Made by a program: the position numbers and the translations under genes
In this document: one piece after another, positions 4,938 to 5,053 of the stretch
Numbering within the stretch: position 1 is the first letter of the stretch
How the letters are laid out: every line of letters starts with the position of its first letter
The notes under the pieces: generated by a model
The model's database searches: none
What the model saw: only the letters and a program-made list of their open reading frames with translations
What the model was told of the DNA's origin: nothing
Assembly (NCBI GenBank): GCA_905235875.1
Contig: CAJONL010000038.1
Span: forward strand, 1 to 5,053
Length of the DNA: 5,053 nucleotides
Reading direction: 5' to 3'
Source of the DNA: an uncultured Bacilli bacterium
GTDB taxonomy: Bacteria > Bacillota_I > Bacilli_A > RF39 > UBA660

Positions 4938-4960
4938 TTTGTTATACTTTTTATGGTGAT
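4920..4960 (+). promoter_or_regulatory. nfo promoter (-35 4920-4925, -10 4943-4948) and ribosome site (4955-4960)
   Basis: TATACT at 4943-4948 lies 17 bases after TTGTTT (4920-4925), which is within the preceding terminator. Six bases after the -10 comes GGTGAT (4955-4960), then AAAA and ATG 4965. An ATG at 4953 overlaps the ribosome site in frame. This repeats the compact layout of tex and the first pilin unit. Confidence 0.6.
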
Positions 4961-4964
4961 AAAA

Positions 4965-5053
4965 ATGTTATTAATAGGATCTCATGTATCTTTTTCTAAA
5001 GGAGAACAACTTTTAGGTAGTGTTAAAGAAGCACTTAGTTATGGTAGTAATAC
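4965..5053 (+). CDS. nfo: Endonuclease IV (deoxyribonuclease IV), N-terminal 29 codons, cut by the window end
   Basis: The visible residues, MLLIGSHVSFSKGEQLLGSV and then KEALSYGSN, match the start of Firmicutes endonuclease IV: the IGSHVS motif, then a Gly-containing turn and an Ala-rich helix ending SYG. The enzyme is a zinc-dependent AP endonuclease of the xylose-isomerase-like TIM-barrel fold that cuts DNA 5' to abasic sites in base excision repair; the zinc ligands lie beyond the window. ATG 4965 gives the family's usual start and is four bases after GGTGAT. The in-frame ATG at 4953 (which would add MVIK) lies at the likely transcription start. The gene runs past base 5053. Confidence 0.88.
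   Translation, partial: MLLIGSHVSFSKGEQLLGSVKEALSYGSN

Noticed and set aside
1..5053. CRISPR arrays, tRNA or rRNA genes, riboswitches
   Set aside because: I saw no regularly spaced repeats, no tRNA cloverleaf arms, and no intergenic gap long enough to hold a typical riboswitch; the largest gap between intact genes is about 74 bases.

Overview
This is a very AT-rich, densely packed window with every recognisable gene on the + strand. TGG is used for Trp, TGA occurs only as a stop, and I see no internal TGA codons, so the standard bacterial code fits. YlbD- and YlbE-like genes, a Firmicutes-type endonuclease IV start, Tex, and Shine-Dalgarno sites of the GGTGAT type (matching the AUCACC part of the 16S rRNA tail) point to a low-GC member of the Bacilli. 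An uncultured gut lineage near the Mollicutes/RF39 or Erysipelotrichia would fit, but this placement is inferred from style and gene content only.

Layout. Positions 1-360 hold the broken C-terminal part of a PD-(D/E)XK nuclease family transposase (Rpn-like), with one in-frame stop, one frameshift and an apparent internal deletion. Next is tex (414-2534), an RNA-binding protein with an S1 domain. A short gap with its own promoter leads to a coupled pair, ylbD (2576-2923) and ylbE (2923-3144), closed by an A/T-only hairpin terminator. A pilin block follows: a 57-residue single-span protein (3199-3372), a class III type IV prepilin starting at GTG (3372-3812), and a second prepilin (3884-4318) with its own strong promoter and a perfect AGGAGG site, probably the abundant pilin. 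No pilus ATPase, platform protein or prepilin peptidase lies in the window. Two small two-span membrane proteins (4387-4599 and 4674-4913) sit between two identical 27-bp terminator copies. The window ends in the first 29 codons of nfo (endonuclease IV).

The most notable feature is regulatory architecture. Four transcription units (tex, ylbDE, the 57-residue gene plus first prepilin, and nfo) share a very compact start: a -10 hexamer, 6-7 bases, then a GGTGA/GGTGGT ribosome site, then the start codon. In three of them the ribosome site is embedded in an upstream ATG lying exactly 12 bases in frame before the start I favour, at the place where transcription would be expected to begin. The second prepilin and the small membrane genes instead use AGGAG/GGAGG sites, with a longer leader where the promoter is clear. 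The second notable feature is the exact duplication of a stop-codon-embedded terminator around the two small membrane genes; the downstream copy may carry the nfo -35 box in its loop.
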